Source: Clostridiales bacterium (GTDB lineage Bacteria; Bacillota; Clostridia; Oscillospirales; Oscillospiraceae). Taken from it: a DNA stretch of 14,058 nt. The stretch covers positions 1 to 14,058 of the forward strand of contig JAAYWX010000059.1 of assembly GCA_012516225.1 (NCBI GenBank), given 5' to 3'. The translations under genes and the position numbers were made by a program. The notes beneath the pieces were generated by a model, which did not search any database, was not told where the DNA came from, and saw nothing but the letters and a program-made list of their open reading frames with translations. Positions 6,285 through 14,003 of this stretch are shown piece after piece. Each line of letters starts with the position of its first letter. Position 1 is the first letter of the stretch.

Positions 6285-6629
6285 GTTGCTCACCGCAAAT
6301 AAAGCTTGGGAAACGGCAGCTTCCAGAAAACAACAAGAAAATGAACTGTTTTTGCCGTAAAAATAAGATGCTGTATTTTTTCATAACAACTGGATTATAT
6401 ATTTTTAACATTATACGATATTTGACATCAAATACCGACAAAAACATCTTTACTTTTAAAGAGCGTAATGGTACATTTAGAGTACGAAATATGACAGATT
6501 AATTATATAAATATAGTATATTGGAATGAACTTCATATTTAGGGCATAACTTGAAAATTTTCATACATATTGCTTACGTGACGCGGTTTTACGGATATGC
6601 AGTTAAGTTTTAAAACGAGGTGGATGTTT
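6285..6629 (+). other. Gene-free AT-rich leader between riboswitch and fliE
   Basis: These 345 bases hold no convincing gene. Visible elements are CTCACCG (6289-6295), perfectly complementary to the P1 3' strand CGGTGAG (6229-6235); ACGGCA/TGCCGT (6312-6317, 6353-6358); the palindrome TATTTGA-CA-TCAAATA (6419-6434); and a promoter-like pair at 6491-6519. The frame running through 6242-6502 starts inside the terminator, has no ribosome binding site, and resembles nothing I know. Confidence 0.7.
6491..6519 (+). promoter_or_regulatory. Possible internal promoter for fliE, downstream of the riboswitch
   Basis: ATGACA (6491-6496, five of six -35 matches), an exact 17-base spacer, and TAGTAT (6514-6519, four of six -10 matches) make a sigma-A-like promoter. 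It would start near 6526, giving about a 100-base leader to fliE. If active it would bypass the c-di-GMP switch. AT-rich DNA yields such matches by chance, so confidence is low. Confidence 0.3.
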
Positions 6630-6938
6630 ATGAATTCATTTTTCACTCCTATTCAGCCGATTCAGCCAATGACGTTTTCCGAGGAAAAAACAGAGCGTTC
6701 GAGGGAAAGCGGCAGCGCGATACCTTTTTCGGATATGCTTAAAGAGGCAATAAACGAATATGAAACTCTTCAGAAAACAGCTGATGATGATACGAATGCC
6801 CTTGTGCTGGGCGATGTTAACAATATCGCCCAGATACAGATTGACTCAATGAAAGCCAGTGCAGCGCTGCAGACCGCAGTTCAGCTTACTTCAAGGGCAG
6901 TAAACGCATATAAGGAAATAATGCAGATGCAAGTGTAA
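6630..6938 (+). CDS. fliE: Flagellar hook-basal body protein FliE
   Basis: FliE is the export-dependent adaptor that joins the MS ring (FliF) to the proximal rod (FlgB). It is 102 aa, normal for the family. The C-terminal half is the conserved FliE core: the segment V-L-G-D-V-N-N-I-A-Q-I-Q-I and then the helix A-L-Q-T-A-V-Q-L-T-S-R-A-V-N-A-Y-K-E-I at the end. The start is ATG 6630: GAGGTG (6617-6622) lies 7 bases ahead. The ATG at 6624 is too close to the ribosome binding site, and the in-frame ATG at 6597 has none. It is the first gene after the riboswitch. A small stem, TAAAAGC-GATA-GCTTTTA (6936-6953), overlaps its stop. Confidence 0.95.
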   Translation: MNSFFTPIQPIQPMTFSEEKTERSRESGSAIPFSDMLKEAINEYETLQKTADDDTNALVLGDVNNIAQIQIDSMKASAALQTAVQLTSRAVNAYKEIMQMQV

Positions 6939-7030
6939 AAGCGATAGCTTTTAATTGTTAAGGTTTCCGATAGGGATGAAGCGTTTCCATAATTTCGATT
7001 TATATTCGGAACAGGAGCATAGGCAATAAC

Positions 7031-8647
7031 GTGAAAGATATAAAGATTAAGGACTCCACAGCGAAAATAAAAGAATATTTCAAAAAAATGCCCAAAAAGA
7101 ACAGGACGATTTTCCTTGCTGCTGCTGGGGCCGTCGTGCTTATTGCGGTAATAGTTACCATAGTGCTGAATTCTTCGAAAGGAAGCTATGTCAAACTATA
7201 TTCCGATTTGAGCACTTCAGAATCCGCCAGCGTGTATCAGGCCCTCCTCGATATGGGGGCGGATGCGAAAATCGGTCCTGACGGGAGCATACTCGTACAA
7301 AAGGATGAGTATGATATTTGGATTTTGCGCCTTGCTGCAAAAGGATATCCCAAAACTGCCCTCCCTTACGACATTTTTTCAAGCCATTCGGGAATGACCG
7401 CAACAGAGTCGGAAAAAGCGCAGTGGCTTTTATACCAGCTTCAAGACAGAATTCAGGCAACTCTTGAGAGGATGGATTGTGTCGACAGCGCTACGGTTAC
7501 AATAAATGTTCCCGAAACGAGCGATTATGTCTGGGATAAGGCTACAAATACTGAAAAAGCTTCCGCAGGCGTTTTGCTGACGCTGAAAAAAGATGTCGTC
7601 ATAACTGGGGAGCAGGTTTCCGCCATACGCAACCTTATTGCAGCGAGTGTTCCTAAAATGCAGCCGGAGGACGTTAAAGTGGTCGATTCGGCCACCATGC
7701 TTGAACTAACAGCAACGGATGGTTCACAGCAGAACGGCGGAGGAGAGGAAAATCTCAATTTTGAGATGATGGTGCAAAAGCAGATTGAAGATAATGTAGT
7801 AAGGCTACTTTCACCAAGATACGGGGCCAATGGTGTCGTGGCGGTTGCAAAAGTAACGATAGACTATGACAAGATGATGACGGAAAAGTACGAGCTTGCC
7901 CCGAAAGAAAACGGCGATGGATACCTTACTCAGGATAAGGGAGCGTATTCCGTAAACGGCACTGAAACCGCCGGAAATATGATAACTGGAGAAGAAAACA
8001 ACACCGACATACCGCAATACGGATATACTTCTCCGAATAATAATAACGGTATGACAAGCTACTCATGGAACAAAGATTACGACTACGGATACATAAAAAC
8101 CCAGATTGAATCCGGCAACGCCATATTAAAGCGTGCTACCGTTTCAGTTCTGGTAAATGAAGCGTCACTTACGCCGGAGAGAAAAGAGGAGCTTGTAAAC
8201 CTTGTTTCTGGATGTACGGATATTCCGACGGATTTGATATTTGTTTCATCACTTACGCTTGAAAAACCGGATAATGACAAGAATGAACCAACTGTACCGG
8301 ATAATATTTCAGATTTAAGCATCCTTAATCTGCCGAAGTGGGTATATATTGCCGCAGGTGTCGGACTTATCCTACTGATTATAATTGTTTTCGTGATAAT
8401 AACAATTATAAAACGCAGGAAGAAAGCCAAACTCCGCGCTTTGGCCGAAGCCGAGGAAAAGGCAAGGCTCGAAGAGGAAAGGCGGAAGCAAGAAGAAATA
8501 GACAATTACAAGCGGAGCATAGAAGAAATGGCAAAAAGCGGCATAGACCCGAAAGACGAGGCTATTATGGAAGAGGTCCGCAACTTCGCGCGGAGCAACC
8601 CGCAGGTTACGGCAAACCTTCTCAAATCATGGCTGAAGGAGGAATAA
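7031..8647 (+). CDS. fliF: Flagellar MS-ring protein FliF
   Basis: FliF builds the membrane-embedded MS ring, the base for rod, rotor and export gate. It is 538 aa, a usual length. Membrane segments are residues 26-47 and 437-460. Between them lie the YscJ/FliF secretin-like domain (about 50-220, including GMTATESEKAQWLLYQLQ at 121-138) and the second ring-building domain (about 240-410), with a loop rich in N, T and G at 315-345. After the second membrane segment, a KRRKK stop-transfer cluster and a charged helix lead to the C-terminal FliG-binding tail (residues 515-538). The start is GTG 7031. AGGAG (7013-7017) is 13 bases away, so the start is less firm than others; the next in-frame ATG (residue 20) has no ribosome binding site. 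The fliG ribosome binding site lies inside its last codons. Confidence 0.96.
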   Translation: MKDIKIKDSTAKIKEYFKKMPKKNRTIFLAAAGAVVLIAVIVTIVLNSSKGSYVKLYSDLSTSESASVYQALLDMGADAKIGPDGSILVQKDEYDIWILRLAAKGYPKTALPYDIFSSHSGMTATESEKAQWLLYQLQDRIQATLERMDCVDSATVTINVPETSDYVWDKATNTEKASAGVLLTLKKDVVITGEQVSAIRNLIAASVPKMQPEDVKVVDSATMLELTATDGSQQNGGGEENLNFEMMVQKQIEDNVVRLLSPRYGANGVVAVAKVTIDYDKMMTEKYELAPKENGDGYLTQDKGAYSVNGTETAGNMITGEENNTDIPQYGYTSPNNNNGMTSYSWNKDYDYGYIKTQIESGNAILKRATVSVLVNEASLTPERKEELVNLVSGCTDIPTDLIFVSSLTLEKPDNDKNEPTVPDNISDLSILNLPKWVYIAAGVGLILLIIIVFVIITIIKRRKKAKLRALAEAEEKARLEEERRKQEEIDNYKRSIEEMAKSGIDPKDEAIMEEVRNFARSNPQVTANLLKSWLKEE

Positions 8648-8650
8648 GCA

Positions 8651-9670
8651 TTGTCAAAGGCTTCCAGCAGAAAAGCTATCCCTCCGATTACAAAAGCAGC
8701 CGCGGTAGTGGTTGCCCTTGGCAGCGCGCAGGCGTCGGAAGTATATAAATATCTTACGGAAGACGAGATTGAACGCCTAACTATAGAAGTCGCGCGGCTC
8801 AACAGACTTTCTCCGGAAGAGATGCAGGATATTGTCGAGGACTTTTACGGACTGTGCACAACACAGAAAGTAATTTCAGAAGGCGGTATTCTGTACGCCA
8901 AAACAGTTCTGGAAAAGGCTTTCGGCGTACAGCAGGCGACAAGTTATCTGGAACGCGTGTCAAAAGCTATGCAGACCAGATCTTTTGAGTTCGTCCGGAA
9001 GGCAAATTACAAAAACTTGATGATGATGCTTCAGGGCGAACATCCGCAGACTATTGCATTTGTATTGTCCTATGCGTCTTCCGACCAAGCAGCAAAAATT
9101 ATTGCAGAGCTTCCGAAAAAGCTCCAGATTGATGTTATCAAACGTATTGCAACGCTGGAAAGCGTTTCTCCCGATATAGTTTCGATTGTGGAGCAGACGC
9201 TTGAGAGAAGGTTCTCCGCGGTTGTTTCTGTGGATATGACGGAAATCGGAGGAGTCAACTATGTTGCCGATATTATGAACCATATCGACAGAACTACAGA
9301 AAAATTCGTATTTGATGAACTGTCGAAAACAGATCCGGCACTCTCAGAAGACATCAGAAAACTTATGTTTGTGTACGAAGATATCCTCAATCTGGACGAC
9401 GTCACTATCCAGACAGTTCTCCGTGTCGTGGATGCACAGGATCTTGCCGTCGCAATCAAAGGTTCGAGCGAAGAGATCAAAGAGCTTCTCCTCAGCAATA
9501 TTTCCGCCCGCGCCAGAGAGAATATACTGTCCGATATCGAATATCTGCGTAATGTCCGCATGAGAGATGTCGAACGTGCACAGCAGAAGATTGTTGAAAC
9601 AATCCGTTCACTTGAAGAAAGCGGTGAAATCGTTATATCAAGAGGAGGGGAGGATGCGATAATTGACTAA
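8651..9670 (+). CDS. fliG: Flagellar motor switch protein FliG
   Basis: FliG is the rotor protein that links the MS ring to the C ring and meets the MotA stator to make torque. It is 339 aa. The N-terminal FliF-binding domain is about 5-100; the middle domain carries the EHPQ motif at 130-133; the C-terminal domain has MFVY at 239-242 (MFVF in most relatives) and the torque helix with its charged D/R/K/E residues at about 268-325. The ending I-V-I-S-R-G-G is typical. The start is TTG 8651: AAGGAGG (8636-8642) lies 8 bases ahead, and the first in-frame ATG would delete 57 conserved residues. It begins 3 bases after fliF and overlaps fliH by 8, suggesting translational coupling. Confidence 0.97.
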   Translation: MSKASSRKAIPPITKAAAVVVALGSAQASEVYKYLTEDEIERLTIEVARLNRLSPEEMQDIVEDFYGLCTTQKVISEGGILYAKTVLEKAFGVQQATSYLERVSKAMQTRSFEFVRKANYKNLMMMLQGEHPQTIAFVLSYASSDQAAKIIAELPKKLQIDVIKRIATLESVSPDIVSIVEQTLERRFSAVVSVDMTEIGGVNYVADIMNHIDRTTEKFVFDELSKTDPALSEDIRKLMFVYEDILNLDDVTIQTVLRVVDAQDLAVAIKGSSEEIKELLLSNISARARENILSDIEYLRNVRMRDVERAQQKIVETIRSLEESGEIVISRGGEDAIID

Positions 9671-10451
9671 TGCAAGCGTATATAAAAGCAGTCGTTTTAT
9701 CGCAAAAAATGAAAGTGTCAGAATCCCTGATTTTGAATACGAAAGGGCGCCCGATGAAACTCTAACACCTTTAGAGGCGTCTGAACCCGATGAAATGTCG
9801 AATAATGTAGAAACAGAGCCTCAAATTGCAGAAGAATCAGCGAAAACGGAGGAAGAAGATAAGCTTACCGTCTGTGACGTTGTAATGGAGGAAGAAGAAA
9901 AAGTTCAGGCTAAAATTTTAAGTAAGGAAGAGATTGCGGCCATTTATGAGCAAAACTTGAAGGAACTTGCCGCATCGGTCGCCCAGCAGGCTTATTACGA
10001 TGCTTTAAATAAGAAGAAAGCGGAGTTGCGAGAATGCATAGCCGGTGTGCAGGCCCTTATGGATGAAATGGTCAATGCCCATAAGCGGTTTATCGATGAG
10101 TATACGAATGAGCTTAAGTATATGGCTATTGATATTGCCGAAAAAATGATTCTTGAGAAAATCGATGAGGACGACCTGATACTGCAAAGGCTTGTTCTTC
10201 AGACTGTGAACAGCGTAAAGAATGCCGAATGGCTGAACGTCGAGATCTCTGAGCGGCTGGTCCGGCTTGTGGACAGCATAAAAGAAGAACTTGAAAAACC
10301 GGAGTACAACGGAAGGGCCTTTGTTATTCCGGTTGCAGGGTCCGATTCCGTCTGCCGCGTCGTTACTAATGAGGGCGCTGTTGTCAGCACCATAGAAGTG
10401 CAGGCGGATAATTTAAGAAAAGCATTCAGAGACTTTGAACTTCAGCAGTAA
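9663..10451 (+). CDS. fliH: Flagellar assembly protein FliH (export ATPase regulator)
   Basis: FliH binds the FliI ATPase, restrains it and docks the ATPase complex to the C ring. It is 262 aa. The N-terminal 75 residues are acidic and low in order, residues 80-160 form a long alpha-helical coiled coil, and residues 160-262 are the C-terminal FliI-binding domain of the FliH/V-ATPase E-subunit type. Sequence conservation in this family is weak; the call rests on the C-terminal domain pattern and on its place between fliG and fliI. The start is TTG 9663, 9 bases after a GGGAGG ribosome binding site (9648-9653) and inside the end of fliG. The next in-frame ATG would remove 44 residues. Confidence 0.9.
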   Translation: MTNASVYKSSRFIAKNESVRIPDFEYERAPDETLTPLEASEPDEMSNNVETEPQIAEESAKTEEEDKLTVCDVVMEEEEKVQAKILSKEEIAAIYEQNLKELAASVAQQAYYDALNKKKAELRECIAGVQALMDEMVNAHKRFIDEYTNELKYMAIDIAEKMILEKIDEDDLILQRLVLQTVNSVKNAEWLNVEISERLVRLVDSIKEELEKPEYNGRAFVIPVAGSDSVCRVVTNEGAVVSTIEVQADNLRKAFRDFELQQ

Positions 10452-10474
10452 TCCCTTGCAAAGGAAGTGAAACC

Positions 10475-11797
10475 GTGCCCCAGTCAATCCGCCAGGCTTT
10501 GGAAAGTTATTATCGTATTGTCCAATTTACGGATCTGCGTACGCGCGAAGGCAGGATAAGCAAGATAATCGGCATGACCGTAGAGGCAACGGGGCTTTCC
10601 TGCAGCATAGGCGATATCTGCACCATACATATTGATAGGGATAGTACCGAAGTTATTTCTGAGGTTGTCGGCATAGCAGAAAACAAAATTTACCTTATGC
10701 CGTTCCAAAATACGGACGGAATAGGATACGGCAGCTCCGTTACCAGCAACGGCAGAAAACTTGAGATTAATATGTGCGATGAAATTGTCGGAAGGACAAT
10801 AGACCCGCTTGGCATACCGATTGACGGCGGCCCGCCGCTTCCGCCGGGAGAAATGATATCTATAAACGGAAATCCCGAAAATCCCATGTCCCGCCCCCCT
10901 ATTTCGGAGGTAATAGAGCTTGGAGTAAAAGCGATAGACGGTCTGCTGACCATAGGAAAAGGTCAGAGAATCGGAATATTTGCCGGAAGCGGCGTGGGCA
11001 AGAGTACGCTCATGGGAATGATAGCACGAAATGTCCGGGCGGATGTCAATGTTATTGCGCTTGTAGGCGAGCGCGGAAGAGAAGTTGTAGAGTTTATACA
11101 GCGCGACCTCGGACCGGAAGGAATAAAACGTTCCGTCGTTGTGGTGGCAACGTCGGATCAGCCGGCGCTTATGCGCCTGAAATGCGCGCAGACGGCGACA
11201 GCGGTGGCGGAGTATTTCCAGAAACAGGGGAAAGACGTTCTGCTTATGATGGACTCTCTTACGCGGTTTGCAATGGCGCAACGCGAAATAGGGCTTGCAA
11301 CGGGCGAAGTACCTGTCGCAAGAGGATATACCCCCTCGATTTATTCGGCGCTTCCAAAATTGCTTGAGCGGTCAGGTAATTTTAAGAAAGGCTCGATTAC
11401 CGGAATATACACAGTACTTGTGGAGGGCGACGACACTAACGAGCCGATTGCCGATACCGTTCGCGGAATTATAGACGGGCACATAATACTCTCACGAAAA
11501 ATAGCCGCCAAAAATCACTATCCGGCGATTGATGTGCTTAACAGTGTGTCAAGACTCATGACCGGAATTGCAGATCCGGAGCATAAAGAGGCTGCCAACC
11601 GCCTGAGAAATATGCTTGCGGTATACAAGGACAACGAAGACCTGATTTCCATAGGAGCGTATAAGAGCGGGAGCAATCCCGAGCTTGACAATGCGCTGGC
11701 GCATATGAAGCGCATAAATAATTTCCTCATGCAAAAGGTTGACGAACCATGTACATTCGAAGAAACAGTTGCCCTTCTTAAAGAAGCGGTTCGATAA
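10475..11797 (+). CDS. fliI: Flagellum-specific export ATPase FliI
   Basis: FliI is a cytosolic F1-beta-like hexameric ATPase that energises unfolding and loading of flagellar export substrates. It is 440 aa, full length. The beta-barrel N-domain is residues about 1-95. Walker A is GSGVGKST at 171-178, the catalytic glutamate lies in GERGRE (E199), and Walker B ends at D260 (VLLMMDSLTR). The T3SS-ATPase signature runs through about 266-330, with P-S-I-Y-S-A-L-P-K-L-L-E-R at 287-299. All key residues are present. The start is GTG 10475: AAGGA (10461-10465) lies 9 bases ahead, and the first ATG would cut 33 conserved residues. It follows fliH by 23 bases and precedes fliJ by 12. Confidence 0.98.
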   Translation: MPQSIRQALESYYRIVQFTDLRTREGRISKIIGMTVEATGLSCSIGDICTIHIDRDSTEVISEVVGIAENKIYLMPFQNTDGIGYGSSVTSNGRKLEINMCDEIVGRTIDPLGIPIDGGPPLPPGEMISINGNPENPMSRPPISEVIELGVKAIDGLLTIGKGQRIGIFAGSGVGKSTLMGMIARNVRADVNVIALVGERGREVVEFIQRDLGPEGIKRSVVVVATSDQPALMRLKCAQTATAVAEYFQKQGKDVLLMMDSLTRFAMAQREIGLATGEVPVARGYTPSIYSALPKLLERSGNFKKGSITGIYTVLVEGDDTNEPIADTVRGIIDGHIILSRKIAAKNHYPAIDVLNSVSRLMTGIADPEHKEAANRLRNMLAVYKDNEDLISIGAYKSGSNPELDNALAHMKRINNFLMQKVDEPCTFEETVALLKEAVR

Positions 11798-11809
11798 GGA
11801 GGAATTGCT

Positions 11810-12283
11810 TTGGAGGCGTTTAAATTTTCGCTAAACAGAGTGAGAAACTACAAAGGACAGGTTCTTGACAAAGAGAAGAAAGCACTGGGAACGCTTCTGC
11901 GGAGGCGCGATGAGATCCTTGAAAGAATTAATGCCTTGGAGAAATACCGCGACGAAAAGATTTCCGAGCTTAACGGCAAACAGCAGACAGGTGCAGCGAT
12001 GAGCGAACTGTCATCACTGAGCTACCTTATAGAAAATGCACGCCTGCAAATTAAGGCGGCAATGATTGAGCTTTATAAGGCGGAAGAAGAAATTGAAGCT
12101 CAGAGAGAGATAGTGGTGTCTGTTTATCAGGAAAAGACCGGCATGGATAAGCTGGAGGAAAAGCAGGCGGAAGAATACCGCCTTTTAGAGGCTAAGGCCG
12201 CTGAAAATGAACTCATGCAGGTATTTTCTACAAAACTGTCGGATAAAAGCTGTCAAAACGACTCAATGTCGGGGATAGCTTAG
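11810..12283 (+). CDS. fliJ: Flagellar export protein FliJ (coiled-coil stalk)
   Basis: FliJ is the two-helix coiled-coil stalk inside the FliI hexamer, related in shape to the F1 gamma subunit, and helps recycle export chaperones. It is 157 aa, highly charged and almost entirely helical, with the typical N-terminus F-K-F-S-L-N-R-V-R-N-Y-K and heptads across residues 10-140. Sequence alone gives a weak family signal; the N-terminus and the position after fliI make it firm. The start is TTG 11810: AGGAGG (11797-11802) lies 7 bases ahead in the gap after fliI. No in-frame ATG exists near the N-terminus. Confidence 0.92.
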   Translation: MEAFKFSLNRVRNYKGQVLDKEKKALGTLLRRRDEILERINALEKYRDEKISELNGKQQTGAAMSELSSLSYLIENARLQIKAAMIELYKAEEEIEAQREIVVSVYQEKTGMDKLEEKQAEEYRLLEAKAAENELMQVFSTKLSDKSCQNDSMSGIA

Positions 12284-12320
12284 TTAAAATATCCGAATTT
12301 TTGTGAAAGGAGGTGAGAAA

Positions 12321-13538
12321 ATGCAGAATATAGCTGTTCAAATGACAAACAGAAGATGTTTGAAAGACGGAATGCAGGCTGTATCCTCAAAGCAGAAAGA
12401 CGGCTGGCAGGCGGAGTGCACTGACCCATTTTTGCAGATCGTACTGGGGATGATTGCCCAGTTGCAGGAAACTGCTGATTGCCAAACGGGAAATACGCCT
12501 TCGGCAGATTTGATTTTGCCGCTTCTGCAGAATTTGCAGGATCCGAGCAAAGCCGGAAATGTACTTGAGATTCTTGCTTTAAGCGGGTTTCAAGGCTTGC
12601 AGGATACGGAAACCGGCAAGATTGAACTTCCGGATTTTTCAGATGCACTGAAGCTTCAGCTTGGCATTGAAAATATGGAAAAGACGGGAGAAGATTTGGC
12701 GGATACAATATCCGGGCAGGTCTGGCAGACTGTGCAGGATAATTTTAAAGCCGACGAAGCAAATCAGAATATACCGCTTAATATACGGCTTATGAACTTA
12801 AGCGAATCAGGCAAGACGGGAATTCCGGAAATTACCGTTGAGAAGACGGAAAGTTTTGATGCAGCGGCGGATTCCGGCAAATCGGTTTTGGAAGACAGCT
12901 TCAGGGAAACCGTAGCAAAAGTTAAGGAAATGCTTTACACGGTTAAATCAGATAATGATGAGAGCGAAAAGCAAATAGATGTTGACAGTCTGCAAAACGA
13001 AATTTCTAAGAGCAGGATCTTAAGGCCGCTTGAGTTCGCTGTAAAATCGGAAGCTAAAACTTCTGCGCCGGAGCAACTTTCCGAACAGATTAAGACAGGC
13101 ATAAAACAGAACTTGTCTATTGGCAAGAGCGAGTTTACAATCCGTCTAAAACCGGAAGCTCTCGGCGAGATCACAGTGAAGATCGTTGAAGAAGCGGGGA
13201 AAGCCACACTTTCGATTACTGCCGCCAGCGCCCGTACGGCACGGCTTATAAACAGTGACATTGCAGCACTCAGAGAGGCTGTTGCGCCAATGAATGTTCA
13301 TGTGAACGAGGCGGTTATGCGGTCAAATGCGGCACCGGAAAGCGGTATGCAGCAGTTCTTCATGGCAGGTCAGCAGTTTGCAGGGCAGCAATTTGCCGGA
13401 CAGAGGAGTTTTGCATACAGCGCCCCCCCGTCGCAGCAATCAAATTCAGATGAAGGTTACCTGCGGGCGGCAACTGCAGAAGAACAGAGCCCTGCAGTGC
13501 TTAAAACCATAGGGGACAGGCTGGACGCTTATATCTGA
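12321..13538 (+). CDS. fliK: Flagellar hook-length control protein FliK
   Basis: FliK is the secreted ruler that measures the hook and switches the export gate from hook to filament substrates. It is 405 aa. The long N-terminal part (1-255) is polar and poorly conserved, as usual. Residues about 260-340 are the C-terminal Flg_hook domain, with FTIRLKPEALGEITVKIVEE (272-291), the L-x-P-E-x-L-G signature. A glutamine-rich tail with a GQQFA repeat (about 349-362) and a polar end follow. The start is ATG 12321: GGAGG (12309-12313) sits 7 bases ahead. The upstream in-frame GTG at 12303 would translate the ribosome binding site itself. It lies 37 bases after fliJ and 17 before flgD. Confidence 0.95.
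   Translation: MQNIAVQMTNRRCLKDGMQAVSSKQKDGWQAECTDPFLQIVLGMIAQLQETADCQTGNTPSADLILPLLQNLQDPSKAGNVLEILALSGFQGLQDTETGKIELPDFSDALKLQLGIENMEKTGEDLADTISGQVWQTVQDNFKADEANQNIPLNIRLMNLSESGKTGIPEITVEKTESFDAAADSGKSVLEDSFRETVAKVKEMLYTVKSDNDESEKQIDVDSLQNEISKSRILRPLEFAVKSEAKTSAPEQLSEQIKTGIKQNLSIGKSEFTIRLKPEALGEITVKIVEEAGKATLSITAASARTARLINSDIAALREAVAPMNVHVNEAVMRSNAAPESGMQQFFMAGQQFAGQQFAGQRSFAYSAPPSQQSNSDEGYLRAATAEEQSPAVLKTIGDRLDAYI
13365..13403 (+). repeat. Short coding repeat in the fliK tail
   Basis: The DNA encodes AGQQF-AGQQF-AGQ, two five-residue units plus a partial third, in the FliK C-terminal tail. Third-codon positions differ between copies, so it is not a recent perfect duplication. It may add flexible length after the Flg_hook domain. 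Confidence 0.7.
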
Positions 13539-13555
13539 TTTTAGGAGGTGCATCA

Positions 13556-13969
13556 ATGGGAGAAACGATTGCAAGAGCATCCACAGACAGCAGTACTGCG
13601 ATATATTCCAAAAAGAAGGACAATTCTGTTCTCAGCGCCACCGACTTTATGAAACTGTTTGTGAAAGAAATGCAGAGTCAGGATTTCACAAACCCAATGG
13701 ACAGCAGCGAGATGATGAATCAGATTACGCAGTTTTCCAATATGCAGATGATACAGTCGATGGCAGATTATTCAAAGTCAAATTACGCCGTTTCACTTAT
13801 CGGGAAGAATGTCACAGCATCAGTTCAAAAATCGGGCGGAGGCATTGAAACGGTCAGCGGAACGGTTGACAGAGTATCCCTTGAGGAAGACAACTATGTA
13901 TTCTACATAGGCAGCAAAAAATTCTCCATTGACGACATAACGGATGTCCGGAGTACGGCATCAAAATGA
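13556..13969 (+). CDS. flgD: Flagellar hook assembly scaffold protein FlgD (short form)
   Basis: FlgD forms the temporary cap under which hook subunits (FlgE) assemble; it is exported and later replaced. The 137-aa protein has the conserved N-terminal FlgD region: F-M-K-L-F-V-K-E-M-Q-S-Q-D-F-T-N-P-M-D (31-49), then the helix M-N-Q-I-T-Q-F-S-N-M-Q. A small beta-rich end (about 78-135) follows. The C-terminal Ig-like domain of the enterobacterial protein (about 230 aa) is missing, which is normal for Firmicutes. AGGAGGTG (13543-13550) precedes ATG 13556. The order fliK-flgD is conserved; a small flagellar operon gene and flgE usually follow. Confidence 0.96.
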   Translation: MGETIARASTDSSTAIYSKKKDNSVLSATDFMKLFVKEMQSQDFTNPMDSSEMMNQITQFSNMQMIQSMADYSKSNYAVSLIGKNVTASVQKSGGGIETVSGTVDRVSLEEDNYVFYIGSKKFSIDDITDVRSTASK

Positions 13970-14003
13970 ATACAGCCGCTTATGTCGGAAAGGAGATTGC
14001 TGC

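Noticed and set aside
6242..6502. + strand open frame of 86 codons after the riboswitch
   Set aside because: It begins inside the antiterminator/terminator, has no Shine-Dalgarno, and its product is compositionally odd. It is best read as non-coding leader.
6936..6953. Stem TAAAAGC-GATA-GCTTTTA after fliE as a terminator
   Set aside because: The stem is short and AU-rich and no continuous T-run follows. fliF and later genes need transcription through it.
8338..8748. + strand open frame of 136 codons across the fliF-fliG junction
   Set aside because: It is out of frame with both genes, arginine-rich in the way of shifted frames, and has no start signal.
10484..11281. Long - strand open frame of 265 codons
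   Set aside because: It is antisense to fliI, a complete ATPase with all motifs, and has no ribosome binding site or family resemblance.
12280..12708. - strand open frame of 142 codons over the 5' end of fliK
   Set aside because: Shadow of fliK, with no ribosome binding site and low-complexity product. fliK has a strong start and the conserved C-terminal domain.
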